Positions 16,158 through 23,649 of a stretch of DNA of 39,199 nucleotides are shown here, piece after piece. The translations under genes were made by a program, and so were the position numbers. Below the pieces are notes generated by a model, which saw only the letters and a list, made by a program, of their open reading frames with translations, ran no database searches and was not told the origin of the DNA. Source of the stretch: JAURVT01 sp049059935 (GTDB taxonomy: Bacteria > Actinomycetota > Actinomycetes > Propionibacteriales > Nocardioidaceae); contig NZ_JBMGQR010000036.1 of the NCBI RefSeq assembly GCF_049059935.1, positions 1-39,199 of the forward strand, read 5' to 3'. Position 1 is the first letter of the stretch, and every line of letters begins with the position of its first letter.

Positions 16158-17972
16158 GTGTCGGATGTCGAGCTGCATCGCCTGGCGGTGGGTCGGGCGC
16201 TGTGTGCGCTCGGTCTTGGTGGGCACTCGCTTCCGGAGGTCGTGCTGGACGCGCGTCTGGGTCCGGAGACCCGGTTGTCAGCGGTGCTCGTGTTGCTGGT
16301 CGCCGTGGAGGACGAGGCGCGGCCTGACCCAGTGCTCATGCTCGATGGGTATCAGGACGACGGGCTCGACTGGCTGGGTCGGCGGCGGCATCCGTGGGAG
16401 GAGCTGGCGCGGCTGCGTCTGCCCTGGACTGCTCCGACGGCCGCGATCGCGGTCGAGTCGGTGACGCGTGCGGGGATCTTTGACGACCGGCGCTTCGCCC
16501 TCGCGCTCCGTGGAGCGCGCGAGGTGTGTGACGCGGGCAGGGCCGAAGTGTTGTTGGTGGACGCCCTCGCGCACGCGATCGATCGTCTGGACGCGGTTGG
16601 GGACGAGCATTGGCGGATCAAGGACATGCGCGGCCTCGCTCGACGGGCGCTGGCGGCGGCGGCACCGCCGGAGCTGCTCGATCTCTCGCTGCTGGTCGAC
16701 GGTGACGAGTGGGTCGGGCCGGCCCGAGATGCCGTCCGTGACCTGGACCCCGCGCAGGTGGTTCCTCTGGTCAGAGCGTTGTGCGCGCTGTCCACCCGCA
16801 AGCCTTCCAGGCGTTGGCTCGACCAGGTCGAGCTCGCCCTGGAGCCGGCGCCGGCTCGTGAGCTGCTTCGCCGGTGGCTCCAGAGCGCCAGCATCGCCGG
16901 GGTCGTCCCCGAGTGGCCGGGCTCGCGCATCGGCGACTGCCTGGGCACCCTGTTCGTCGGGACGAACGCTGACGTGGTCCGTGCTGCGGCATGGGCGACG
17001 ACCCGACTGGCGGACTCGGACTGGGCCAGTGAGTCGCTGGGGTTCCTGGCACGTCGGGGCGCTGCCCACAACGGCGCTCCTGGATTTCCCGAGGCCTTGT
17101 CGTTGAAGGTGTCCTCGGCCGCCGTGGACGCTCTGATCGCACGTGACGGGCCCGCCGACCTTCGTGTGCTCTCGGAGCTGCTCGAGGATCTGCAGCGCCG
17201 CGACCTCGTCAAGAGGATCGGTGCGACGCTGGATCGCCGGCAGGAGGCGTCGCAGCGCGAGGAGGAGCTCAGACGAACCAAGGCTCGGGCCGTACGACAG
17301 AAGGCCAGCCCCGTGCCGCGCAAAGCACGGGCCGCCGCCGATTCACTCCTCCGCCATCACCTCGCGCCCAGCCTCCGCGCGGCAGGATTCGTCGGTGGGC
17401 CGAGGACCTGGCGACGGATCCACGACGTGCGGGTCGACGTGATTGCCATCAGTGCGGGCCAGGATCCTGTCACCGGCGACAACCGTGTCGGGCTCCTCTA
17501 CGGCGTCTACTTCGACGCAGCCCATCCCGCAGACGGGCTCAGCCCGGTCGACCGCGCCCGGCTCAGTCACCACCACCTCGACATCGAGGTGCACGACGAC
17601 GTCTTCGCCGACGACCACCCCCAAGTCACCGACCAGTTCGGCCGAGCCGCTCTCGAGGCCGTCGTCGAACGGTTTCACGACGTCGTCCTCCCGTTCCTGG
17701 ACGGTCTGAGCGACTACGAGCGGGTCGCCGAGCTGATCGAGACCGATACCGGGATACCCGACGGTGCGGCGATGCACAGCGGCCTTGGTAGTCCCTCCCG
17801 CAGCGAGGTGCTCGGACTGCTGGCCCTGGCAGCAGGCGACCGCCGGGCCGCTGTCGCGCACCTCCAGCACGCTCGTGAAGCGGCCAGGAGCGCCTCGGAC
17901 GGTTCGCCCCTCGACGATGAGGCCATCGCCTTCTGGACCGACAGGCTCCACCGCGCCCGACAGTTGCCCTGA
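16158..17972 (+). CDS. Uncharacterised 604-residue protein with DUF4304-like C-terminal domain
   Basis: I do not recognise a characterised family for the whole protein. Residues 1 to about 370 are alpha-helical and HEAT-like in texture (many Ala/Leu/Arg helices), with a conserved-looking WPWEELARL-type block (HPWEELARLRLPW). A charged coiled segment follows (RQEASQREEELRRTKARAVRQ). Residues about 395-540 resemble DUF4304: HHLAPSLRAAGF, TWRRIHDVRVDVIAISAGQD, GLLYGVYFD. There is no signal peptide or membrane segment. GTG 16158 follows GATACT by 7 bases; the same frame stays open upstream, but that part is antisense to the EAL remnant. Codon choice is slightly less GC-extreme than its neighbours, suggesting acquisition. 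It stands alone between a pseudogene and a convergent dehydrogenase. Confidence 0.65.
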   Translation: MSDVELHRLAVGRALCALGLGGHSLPEVVLDARLGPETRLSAVLVLLVAVEDEARPDPVLMLDGYQDDGLDWLGRRRHPWEELARLRLPWTAPTAAIAVESVTRAGIFDDRRFALALRGAREVCDAGRAEVLLVDALAHAIDRLDAVGDEHWRIKDMRGLARRALAAAAPPELLDLSLLVDGDEWVGPARDAVRDLDPAQVVPLVRALCALSTRKPSRRWLDQVELALEPAPARELLRRWLQSASIAGVVPEWPGSRIGDCLGTLFVGTNADVVRAAAWATTRLADSDWASESLGFLARRGAAHNGAPGFPEALSLKVSSAAVDALIARDGPADLRVLSELLEDLQRRDLVKRIGATLDRRQEASQREEELRRTKARAVRQKASPVPRKARAAADSLLRHHLAPSLRAAGFVGGPRTWRRIHDVRVDVIAISAGQDPVTGDNRVGLLYGVYFDAAHPADGLSPVDRARLSHHHLDIEVHDDVFADDHPQVTDQFGRAALEAVVERFHDVVLPFLDGLSDYERVAELIETDTGIPDGAAMHSGLGSPSRSEVLGLLALAAGDRRAAVAHLQHAREAARSASDGSPLDDEAIAFWTDRLHRARQLP

Positions 17973-18125
17973 GAAGTGCTGGCTCGCCGGAGCGGCACGA
18001 CCAAGCCCTCCCGGACCTCAGCGCAGCCGCAGCTCCGACGGTCGTGGACGACAGCCACCGTCCGGCGGGACGTGGACCTTCGAGGTGTGACCGCCGAACG
18101 ATCCCCTGGTGTGCGAGGGCGGCGC

Positions 18126-18857
18126 TCAGACGGCGGTGAATCCTCCGTCGATGGGCAGGACGGCACCGGTGATCATCGAGGCGGCGTCGGACAGCAGGAA
18201 GACGATGGGTGCGGCGATCTCGTCCTCGGTGGCCCAGCGGCCGAGAGGCATCTGCTGCAGGAAGGGGTCCTGGATCTCGGGCTGGCCCCAGTAGCCGGCC
18301 GACATGGGCGTCATCACCACGGTCGGGTTGACGCTGTTGACGCGGATGCCGTGGGGGCCGAGCTCGAGCGCGGAGACGCGGGTGATGCTGTCGACGCCGG
18401 CCTTCGACGCGGCGTAGGAGATGTGGCCCTTGAGCGCGACCAGGGCCGCCTGGCTGGAGACGTTGACGATGGAGCCGCCCCGTCCGAGCCGGATCATCGA
18501 GGCCGAGGCGTACTTGGTCACCAGGAGGGTGCCCCGGGTGTTGATCGAGATCACCTCGTCGAACACCGACACGTCGGTGTCCATTGGGGTGGCGATCTCG
18601 CCGCCGAAGCCACCGCAGTTGACGACGCCCCACAGGTCCAGACCGTCGAGCGCGTCGCGGATCGAGTCCTCGGACTGCAGGTCGAACGCGAGGGGACGGC
18701 TGCCCGTCTCGGCCGTGATGGCGTCCAGGCCGGGCTCGTCGCGCCCGCTGGCGATGACGTCGGCACCGACGGCGACGAGGTGGCGGACGGTCGCGCCGCC
18801 GATTCCTCCGCTGGCACCCGTCACGAGCACGGTGCGTCCGTCGAAGTCAGTGGTCAT
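18126..18857 (-). CDS. Short-chain dehydrogenase/reductase, L-xylulose reductase-like
   Basis: The 243-residue classical SDR is probably an NAD(P)-dependent sugar or polyol oxidoreductase. Visible are the cofactor motif TGASGGIG (residues 13-20), the NCGG variant of NNAG, the catalytic Ser in NVSSQAALV, YAASK with Tyr and Lys, and a typical C terminus (ITGAVLPIDGGFTAV). The pattern GATVRHLVAVGADVIASGR and ELGPHGIRVNSVNPTVVMT resembles dicarbonyl/L-xylulose reductases. The context of a polyol-type binding protein, LacI regulator and HAD phosphatase supports a role in pentitol or hexitol metabolism. It has its own promoter with a LacI palindrome 54 bases upstream of the ATG. Confidence 0.88.
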   Translation of the reverse strand: MTTDFDGRTVLVTGASGGIGGATVRHLVAVGADVIASGRDEPGLDAITAETGSRPLAFDLQSEDSIRDALDGLDLWGVVNCGGFGGEIATPMDTDVSVFDEVISINTRGTLLVTKYASASMIRLGRGGSIVNVSSQAALVALKGHISYAASKAGVDSITRVSALELGPHGIRVNSVNPTVVMTPMSAGYWGQPEIQDPFLQQMPLGRWATEDEIAAPIVFLLSDAASMITGAVLPIDGGFTAV

Positions 18858-18902
18858 GGCGGTTCCGTTCGGTCGGGGAGGCCAGCGGTCGTGCCGGGGC
18901 GG

Positions 18903-19949
18903 TCATGCTATGTCACCGGTGACACCCGGGGGTGGCACGAGCGGGGCATCGCCGACACCAGCAGGTGGGGGGAGCTCGCCGGAGCCTCGCTCCAGGAGGG
19001 TCACCGGGAGCACGGTGGTGCGGGGGTGCGGGTCGCCCGGGTCGTCGAGGCGCTCGAAGACGCGCGTGGCGGCCGCCGTCCCGAGGGCCGACGGGTCCTG
19101 GTCCAGCGCGGTCAGTGCGGGCTGCAGGGCGGCGGCGAGCGCCACGTCGCCGAAGCTCACGAGCGCGACGTCGGTCCGTCGCAGCGCGTGCAGGGCGTGG
19201 ACGACCCCGAGGGTGCACCTGGCGTTGGAGGAGAACACCGCCGTCGCGCCGTCCAGCAGCAGCGGGCCGAGCAGGCCGGGTGACTCCGAGTCGGACCAGT
19301 GGCCCTGGCGCACGAGGTGCTCGGGGACCGCGACGCCCTGCTCCTCGTGGGCGTCGCGGTAGCCCCGGAGCCGGTTCCGGGTGGTGGGGGTGCCGAGCGC
19401 GTCGCCCGCGAACACGATGCGTCGGTGCCCGTGCAGCAGCAGGTGTCGGGTCCCGGCGAGCGCCCCGCCGTGGTCGTCCTCGACGAAGGTGTCGGCCTGG
19501 ACCAGGCTCGGCGCACGGTCGACGAACACGACGGGCGTCCGGTCCATCCACGGCGCGAGGTAGGACTGGTCGTCCGACGTGGGGACGGCGACCAGCCCGA
19601 CCACGTGCCGGTGCAGCAGCGCCTCGAGACCGGCGCGCTCACGAGCCGGGTCGTTGCCCAGGCTGGCGACCACCACCAGGCACCCGCGCTCGGCCGCCAC
19701 CGCCTCGATGGCCCGTGTGAGGTTGGCGAAGAACGGGTCGGAGACGTCCGGCACCGCCACGCCGATGGCCATGTCGCGACCGGACCGGAAGGTGCGGGCC
19801 ATCAGGTTCGGGACGAACCCCAGCTCGTCCATCGCCGCCCGCACCCGCAGACGGGTGGCCGGGCTGACGTGGGGATCGTCGTTGAACACGCGTGACACCG
19901 TCTTGGCGCTGACGGACGCCCGCAGTGCCACGTCGCGCATCGTCGCCAC
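18903..19949 (-). CDS. LacI-family transcriptional regulator
   Basis: The 348-residue regulator has the canonical N-terminal HTH and hinge (MRDVALRASVSAKTVSRVFN, then VSPATRLRVRAAMDELGFVPN) and a periplasmic-binding-protein-like effector domain (IGVAVPDVSDPFFANLTRAI, PVVFVDRAP, VFSSNARCTLGVVHAL). The effector is presumably a polyol or sugar. Both flanking gene units carry an identical palindrome, so it likely represses the SDR gene and the binding-protein/HAD pair. GTG 19949 follows GGGGGTGAG; ATG 19940 is possible. A strong hairpin separates it from the upstream binding-protein gene and a TACGAT -10 box gives it its own promoter. Its last codons contain operator O1. Confidence 0.93.
   Translation of the reverse strand: MATMRDVALRASVSAKTVSRVFNDDPHVSPATRLRVRAAMDELGFVPNLMARTFRSGRDMAIGVAVPDVSDPFFANLTRAIEAVAAERGCLVVVASLGNDPARERAGLEALLHRHVVGLVAVPTSDDQSYLAPWMDRTPVVFVDRAPSLVQADTFVEDDHGGALAGTRHLLLHGHRRIVFAGDALGTPTTRNRLRGYRDAHEEQGVAVPEHLVRQGHWSDSESPGLLGPLLLDGATAVFSSNARCTLGVVHALHALRRTDVALVSFGDVALAAALQPALTALDQDPSALGTAAATRVFERLDDPGDPHPRTTVLPVTLLERGSGELPPPAGVGDAPLVPPPGVTGDIA
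18905..18910 (-). promoter_or_regulatory. -10 box for the SDR gene
   Basis: On the minus strand TAGCAT fits TANNNT and abuts the LacI palindrome at 18911-18924. Repressor binding there would occupy the -35/-10 spacer. The site lies in the last codons of the lacI-type gene. Confidence 0.5.
18911..18924. promoter_or_regulatory. LacI-family operator O1
   Basis: TGTCACCGGTGACA is a perfect 14-bp palindrome with the central CG expected of LacI-family operators. The same 14 bases form the core of the palindrome at 21487-21502, the only other intergenic copy seen. It lies inside the 3' end of the LacI gene and upstream of the SDR gene. Confidence 0.75.
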
Positions 19950-20003
19950 GGCTCACCCCCGTCCCTCGGGCCCGCGACGGCGCCGCGTGCCTCTGCCGAC
20001 GCG

Positions 20004-20009
20004 ATCGTA
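20004..20009 (-). promoter_or_regulatory. -10 box for the LacI gene
   Basis: On the minus strand TACGAT fits TANNNT and lies just past the hairpin ending the binding-protein gene, about 55 bases before the GTG 19949. No clear -35 box is visible. Confidence 0.4.
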
Positions 20010-20011
20010 GG

Positions 20012-20050
20012 CCGGGTGGGCGGGGTGGGGGACCGACCCCACCCACCCGG
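20012..20050 (-). terminator. GC-rich hairpin ending the solute-binding-protein transcript
   Basis: CCGGGTGGG plus TGGGG on one side pair with CCCCACCCACCCGG on the other around a 6-base loop, leaving a 5-base bulge. It begins 5 bases past the binding-protein stop on the minus strand. It probably terminates or weakens read-through into the LacI gene. Confidence 0.6.
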
Positions 20051-20055
20051 TCGGG

Positions 20056-21423
20056 TCACTGCTGGGCGTCGCCGGCCTTCTGCGCCAGGGACTGACCCTG
20101 CTTCAGCGCCTCGTCGAGGCTCGAACGACCGGCGATGACGTCGGCGATCTGCTGGGAGACCTGGTTGCCGAGGTCCTGCCACTCGGGGATGCCGACGTAC
20201 TGGATGCCCACCCACTGCTGCGGCTTGGTGCCGGGCTGCTCGGGATCGACGTCGCTCATGATCTCCTGCGTGATCGGGGCGAACGCCGCGGCGGCCTTCT
20301 GGTACTCCGGCAGGTCGTAGGTGGACAGCCGCGAGGCCGGCGGGACGCGGGACCAGCCGAGGTCCTCGCCCACGGTCTTGATGTACTCCTTCGACGTCGC
20401 CCACTTGACGAACGTCCAGGCGGCGTCCTGCTTCTTCGAGGTCTTCGGGACCGCGAGGTTCCACGACCACAGCCAGCCGGACTCGTCGGTGTCCTTGACC
20501 GGTGCGCGGACGTAGCCGACCTTGCCCGCGACCTTGGAGTTCTCCGGGTCCTCGACCGAGCCGGCCGCGGACGTCGCGTCGTACCACATGGCCGCGTTGC
20601 CCTGGGTGAACAGGTTGAGGCACTCGGTGAAGCCGTACGAGACGGGATCCTTCTCGCCCGCGCTCTTGAGCAGGTCCGTGTAGAACCGGATCGCCTCGGT
20701 GAAGGCGGGCTGGTCCACCTGGGCCTTCCAGTTCTCGTCGAACCACTGGCCGCCGAAGGTGTTGACCACGGTCGTCATCGAAGCCATGCCCTCGCCCCAG
20801 CCGGGCTTCGCGCGCAGGCAGATGCCGGTCTGGTTCTTGGACGGGTCGTTCAGCTGCTTGGCCAGGGAGGCGACCTGGTCCCAGGTGGGCTCGTCGGGCA
20901 TCGTCAGGCCGGCGGCCTCGAAGATGTCCTTGCGGTACATCAGCAGGGACGACTCCCCGTAGAACGGGACGGCGAACAGCTGGTCCCCCGAGCCCAGGAT
21001 CGGCTTGATCGACGGGAAGAGGTCGTCCACGTCGTAGTCGGCGTCGTCGTTCGCCTTCGGGCCGAGGTCGGTCAGCCAGCCGTTCTTCGCCCAGATCGGC
21101 ACCTCGTAGGCGCCGACGGTGGCGATGTCGTACTGCCCGCCCTGGGTGGCGACGTCCTTGGTGACGGCGTCGCGCAGGTCGTTCTCCTCCATCTGGATGA
21201 AGTTGACCTTGATGTCGGGGTTCTCGTCCTCGAACTGGTACTTGAGGGACTCCATGTCCTTCATCTGCGGGTTGTTCACCGTGGCCAGGGTGAGGGTCGT
21301 CGTCCCGCCGTCGCCACCACCGTTGCCTCCCGCCCCGGCGCAGGCCGCGAGCAGGCTGACCGAGGCCGCGACGGCAGCCGCGGAGATGAGCCGGCGTCGT
21401 CGGCTCGCTGTCGAGTGCGTCAT
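20056..21423 (-). CDS. ABC transporter solute-binding lipoprotein, polyol (sorbitol/mannitol) type
   Basis: The 455-residue extracellular binding protein has a Tat/Sec-like signal (SRRRRLISAAAVAASVSLLA) and lipobox LAAC with Cys28. The segments TVNNPQMKDM, EENDLRDAVTKDVATQGGQY, VGAYEVPIWAKNGWL and VPFYGESSLLMYRKDI match the pattern of SmoE/MtlE sorbitol-mannitol binding proteins. It would capture a polyol for import, but the two membrane permeases and ATPase that normally follow are absent: the LacI gene begins 106 bases downstream. It is transcribed from a promoter whose -35 box is inside LacI operator O2. It may use transporter parts encoded elsewhere, or the locus has lost them. Confidence 0.9.
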   Translation of the reverse strand: MTHSTASRRRRLISAAAVAASVSLLAACAGAGGNGGGDGGTTTLTLATVNNPQMKDMESLKYQFEDENPDIKVNFIQMEENDLRDAVTKDVATQGGQYDIATVGAYEVPIWAKNGWLTDLGPKANDDADYDVDDLFPSIKPILGSGDQLFAVPFYGESSLLMYRKDIFEAAGLTMPDEPTWDQVASLAKQLNDPSKNQTGICLRAKPGWGEGMASMTTVVNTFGGQWFDENWKAQVDQPAFTEAIRFYTDLLKSAGEKDPVSYGFTECLNLFTQGNAAMWYDATSAAGSVEDPENSKVAGKVGYVRAPVKDTDESGWLWSWNLAVPKTSKKQDAAWTFVKWATSKEYIKTVGEDLGWSRVPPASRLSTYDLPEYQKAAAAFAPITQEIMSDVDPEQPGTKPQQWVGIQYVGIPEWQDLGNQVSQQIADVIAGRSSLDEALKQGQSLAQKAGDAQQ

Positions 21424-21463
21424 GGGTGCCTCTCAGGTCGGTCGGCCGTGTGTGGTGCGGGTC

Positions 21464-21493
21464 ACACTAACTGAGGTCGGCCTGTGATGTCAC
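21464..21493 (-). promoter_or_regulatory. Promoter of the binding-protein gene
   Basis: On the minus strand GTGACA (-35, 21493-21488) and TAGTGT (-10, 21469-21464) are separated by 18 bases, close to the sigma-A consensus. The -35 box is the right half of operator O2, so LacI binding would block RNA polymerase directly. Confidence 0.6.
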
Positions 21494-21502
21494 CGGTGAC
21501 AT
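21487..21502. promoter_or_regulatory. LacI-family operator O2
   Basis: ATGTCACCGGTGACAT is a perfect 16-bp palindrome sharing its 14-bp core with O1. It lies between the divergent binding-protein (start 21423) and HAD (start 21536) genes and can control both. Confidence 0.8.
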
Positions 21503-21535
21503 GCTGGACGCGACCTGACCGACGGAGGACCACTC

Positions 21536-22240
21536 GTGACTGCCGCTGCCACGCCCGGGGAGGACGACCGGACCGTCATCGAGTGCGACGTCGTGCTCTT
21601 CGACCTCGACGGCACCCTGGTCGACTCCACGCCGGTCGTGGACCGGATCTGGTCCGACCTGGCGCGCCGGCTCGGGCGCCGGCCCGAGGACGTCATCGGG
21701 CGGTTCCACGGCATGCAGGCCGGCGCGGCCCTGCGCGAGGTGGACCCCACGCTGAGCGACGACGAGGTCGACGAGCTGCGCGCGTGGGTCATCGACGAGG
21801 AGCTGCGCGACCTGTCGGGCATCCGTCCGATCCCCGGCGCCCCTCGACTCCTCGAGCAGCTGCCGGTCGACGCGTGGGGCGTCGTGACCAGCTGTCCGCG
21901 GGGACTGGCCCTGGCCCGTCTCGACGCGGCTGCGCTGCCGGTGCCCGCGGTGATGGTCACCGCGGACGACGTGGCCGACGGCAAGCCGCACCCCGCCCCG
22001 TTCGCGCTGGGCGCCGCGCTGATGGGCGCCGATCCCTCGCGGGTGCTCGCCGTGGAGGACGCGCCGGCGGGGATCGCCTCGGCCCAGGCAGCCGGTTGCT
22101 CCGTGCTCGGTCTGCTGACCACGCACCGGCAGCTGCCGATCCGGGCGATCGACGACCTTCGGCACCTGCGCCTCGACCGCGTGGGAGACGGCCTCCTGCT
22201 CACCATCCCGGGCGAGGTCGACGACCGTCGTCCGCGCTGA
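21536..22240 (+). CDS. HAD-superfamily sugar/polyol phosphatase
   Basis: The 234-residue enzyme probably removes phosphate from a sugar- or polyol-phosphate. Motif I is FDLDGTLVDS with Asp23 (nucleophile) and Asp25; the alpha-helical cap (residues about 35-95) is of the beta-phosphoglucomutase/GPP type; motif II is TSCPRG, motif III DGKPHPAPF with Lys, and motif IV VEDAPAGI. GTG 21536 is supported by GGAGG 7 bases upstream. It is divergent from the binding-protein gene across operator O2, so it belongs to the same polyol regulon. Substrate is unknown; polyol-phosphate detoxification is a reasonable guess. Confidence 0.88.
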   Translation: MTAAATPGEDDRTVIECDVVLFDLDGTLVDSTPVVDRIWSDLARRLGRRPEDVIGRFHGMQAGAALREVDPTLSDDEVDELRAWVIDEELRDLSGIRPIPGAPRLLEQLPVDAWGVVTSCPRGLALARLDAAALPVPAVMVTADDVADGKPHPAPFALGAALMGADPSRVLAVEDAPAGIASAQAAGCSVLGLLTTHRQLPIRAIDDLRHLRLDRVGDGLLLTIPGEVDDRRPR

Positions 22241-22297
22241 CGGCGGAGCGGGCCGCAGCGCGCCGAACGTGGCCGCGGACGTCGTCGACGTGTCCCG

Positions 22298-22313
22298 CCG
22301 ACAGGCGGCTCCA
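22298..22313 (+). other. Candidate attR: direct repeat of tRNA-Thr 3' end
   Basis: CCGACAGGCGGCTCCA is identical to 8790-8805. Aligned without gaps, a further 14 bases keep 10 matches, including CCCCAGGT, giving 26 of 30. It lies in the 245-base gap between the HAD and LysR genes. The left part also forms a small CCGCC/GGCGG hairpin, so an HAD-gene terminator is an alternative reading. Confidence 0.45.
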
Positions 22314-22485
22314 GCCAGACCCCAGGTGACGGGCCCTGCGTGGGTCGCCACCCCGCTCCCGGCGCGGGCGCCGTCGACTCGATGGCCGGCGTTCCTGCAC
22401 GCACCTCGGTCGGTGTGCCAACATCAGCACGCGACGCCGGACGGCATCGGTCCGACGCGCAGAGCTGGACGATGGGGGCCCGGGC

Positions 22486-23436
22486 ATGCAAGGCGCGGAC
22501 CGGCAGGCTGGCAAGGGCGGCAACGCCGCCGAGTCGCTCGTGCGAGGGCACTCGTTCACCCTGGTGCAGCTGCGCTACTTCGCCGTCGCGGCCGACCAGA
22601 GGACCATGACGGGCGCGTCGCGGGTGCTGATGGTGTCGCAGTCGGCCGTGTCGACCTCGATCGCCCAGCTCGAGCGTGAGCTCGGCGTCCAGCTCTTCGT
22701 CCGCCACCACGCCCGGGGCCTGAGCCTGACGACCGCGGGTGAGGACTTCCTGCGCGAGCTCCGCCCGTTCCTCGCGCACGCCTCGGACCTGCAGGACGCC
22801 GCTCGCGGCGTCGGCCGCTCGGTGGTGGGCGAGCTCGTCGTCGGGTGCTTCTCGACGCTGGCCCCGTTCCGCCTCCCGGTCGCGGTCGCCTCCTTCGAGG
22901 CGCGGTTCCCCGAGGCGCACGTGCGTGTGGTGGAGGGGGAGCACGCGCAGCTGCAGGTGGCGCTGCGGGAGGGACGGTGCGAGGTCGCCGTCATGTACGG
23001 CTACGACCTGGGCGACCTGAACCACGCGCTCATCGACTCCCTGCGACCGTACGTCCTGGTGCCGGCCGACCACGCCCTGGCGGGCCGGGAGTCGGTGCGC
23101 CTGACCGAGCTGACCGACCACCCCATGGTCCTGCTCGACCTGCCTCACACGTCGAACTACTTCCTATCGCTGTTCACCGCGCGGGGGCTGGACCAGCCGG
23201 TGGTGCGGTTCCGCAGCCCCGGCTTCGAGACCGTGCGGTCGATGGTGGCGCACGGCCACGGGTTCGCCCTGCTCAACCAGCGCCCGACGCACGACCTCAC
23301 CTACGACGGCACGCCCGTCCGCCTGCTGGAGCTCGAGGACGACGTCGACGCGCTCGACGTGGTCGTCGCCTGGCCCGCGACCTCGCGGCTCACCCGTCGC
23401 GCCCAGGAGTTCATCGCGCTGGTGTCGCAGGTCTGA
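22486..23436 (+). CDS. LysR-family transcriptional regulator
   Basis: The 316-residue regulator has the winged HTH near residues 24-82 (TLVQLRYFAVAADQRTMTGA, VSQSAVSTSIAQLERELGVQLFVR) and the effector-binding domain beyond (GELVVGCFSTLAPFRLP, GRCEVAVMYG, MVAHGHGFALLN). LysR proteins usually act as co-inducer-dependent activators at T-N11-A boxes. Three such paired boxes lie downstream, before the MHS transporter, the monooxygenase operon and the NCS1 operon, making this the likely regulator of the cluster. ATG 22486 has weak upstream GGGGG; a start nearer the HTH is possible because the first 24 residues are not conserved in the family. Confidence 0.9.
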   Translation: MQGADRQAGKGGNAAESLVRGHSFTLVQLRYFAVAADQRTMTGASRVLMVSQSAVSTSIAQLERELGVQLFVRHHARGLSLTTAGEDFLRELRPFLAHASDLQDAARGVGRSVVGELVVGCFSTLAPFRLPVAVASFEARFPEAHVRVVEGEHAQLQVALREGRCEVAVMYGYDLGDLNHALIDSLRPYVLVPADHALAGRESVRLTELTDHPMVLLDLPHTSNYFLSLFTARGLDQPVVRFRSPGFETVRSMVAHGHGFALLNQRPTHDLTYDGTPVRLLELEDDVDALDVVVAWPATSRLTRRAQEFIALVSQV

Positions 23437-23443
23437 GCCGAGG

Positions 23444-23493
23444 TTGCATCGACTGAGTCGATGCATTCGTCCAACGACGTGTGTTGTACAGAT
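23444..23493 (+). promoter_or_regulatory. LysR-type two-box control region P1 (before MHS transporter)
   Basis: Box 1 is ATCGACTGAGTCGAT (23448-23462), a near-perfect T-N11-A palindrome extended outward to TGCA on each side. Box 2 (23479-23493) ends TTGTACAGAT. Box centres are 31 bases apart, three helical turns. The same layout occurs at P2 and P3. Box 1 alone could also form a hairpin terminating the LysR gene. Confidence 0.6.
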
Positions 23494-23649
23494 CATGGTG
23501 GCCTGCGTCACGATCGGACGCGGGAGACGAACCGACCACGGCGCCTCATCTCGGACACGGCCCGACCGGCCCCGGTGAGGTGCTCGTCGGTCGCCTCCCG
23601 ATCGCCGCCGGCGACGTCCCGCGTCCTGGCACCGACTCCTGGGAGCAGC

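Larger units (their letters stand above)
8790..22313. mobile_element. Candidate degraded tRNA-Thr-integrated island
   Basis: The segment is bounded by a 16-bp direct repeat of the tRNA-Thr 3' end. The left end carries an excisionase and the tail of a tyrosine recombinase in the usual orientation, with its 3' end toward the tRNA. Content is accessory: a large surface protein, a truncated EAL gene, a DUF4304-like gene and a permease-less polyol locus. There are no conjugation, replication or phage structural genes, so at best it is a decayed or already trimmed element. The right boundary falls between the HAD and LysR genes. Only the left end is strongly supported. Confidence 0.4.

Noticed and set aside
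18037..18062. A bulged stem (GACGG...CCGTC) between the DUF4304-like gene and the SDR gene as a terminator
   Set aside because: The stem is short and interrupted; too weak to call although the location between convergent genes would fit.
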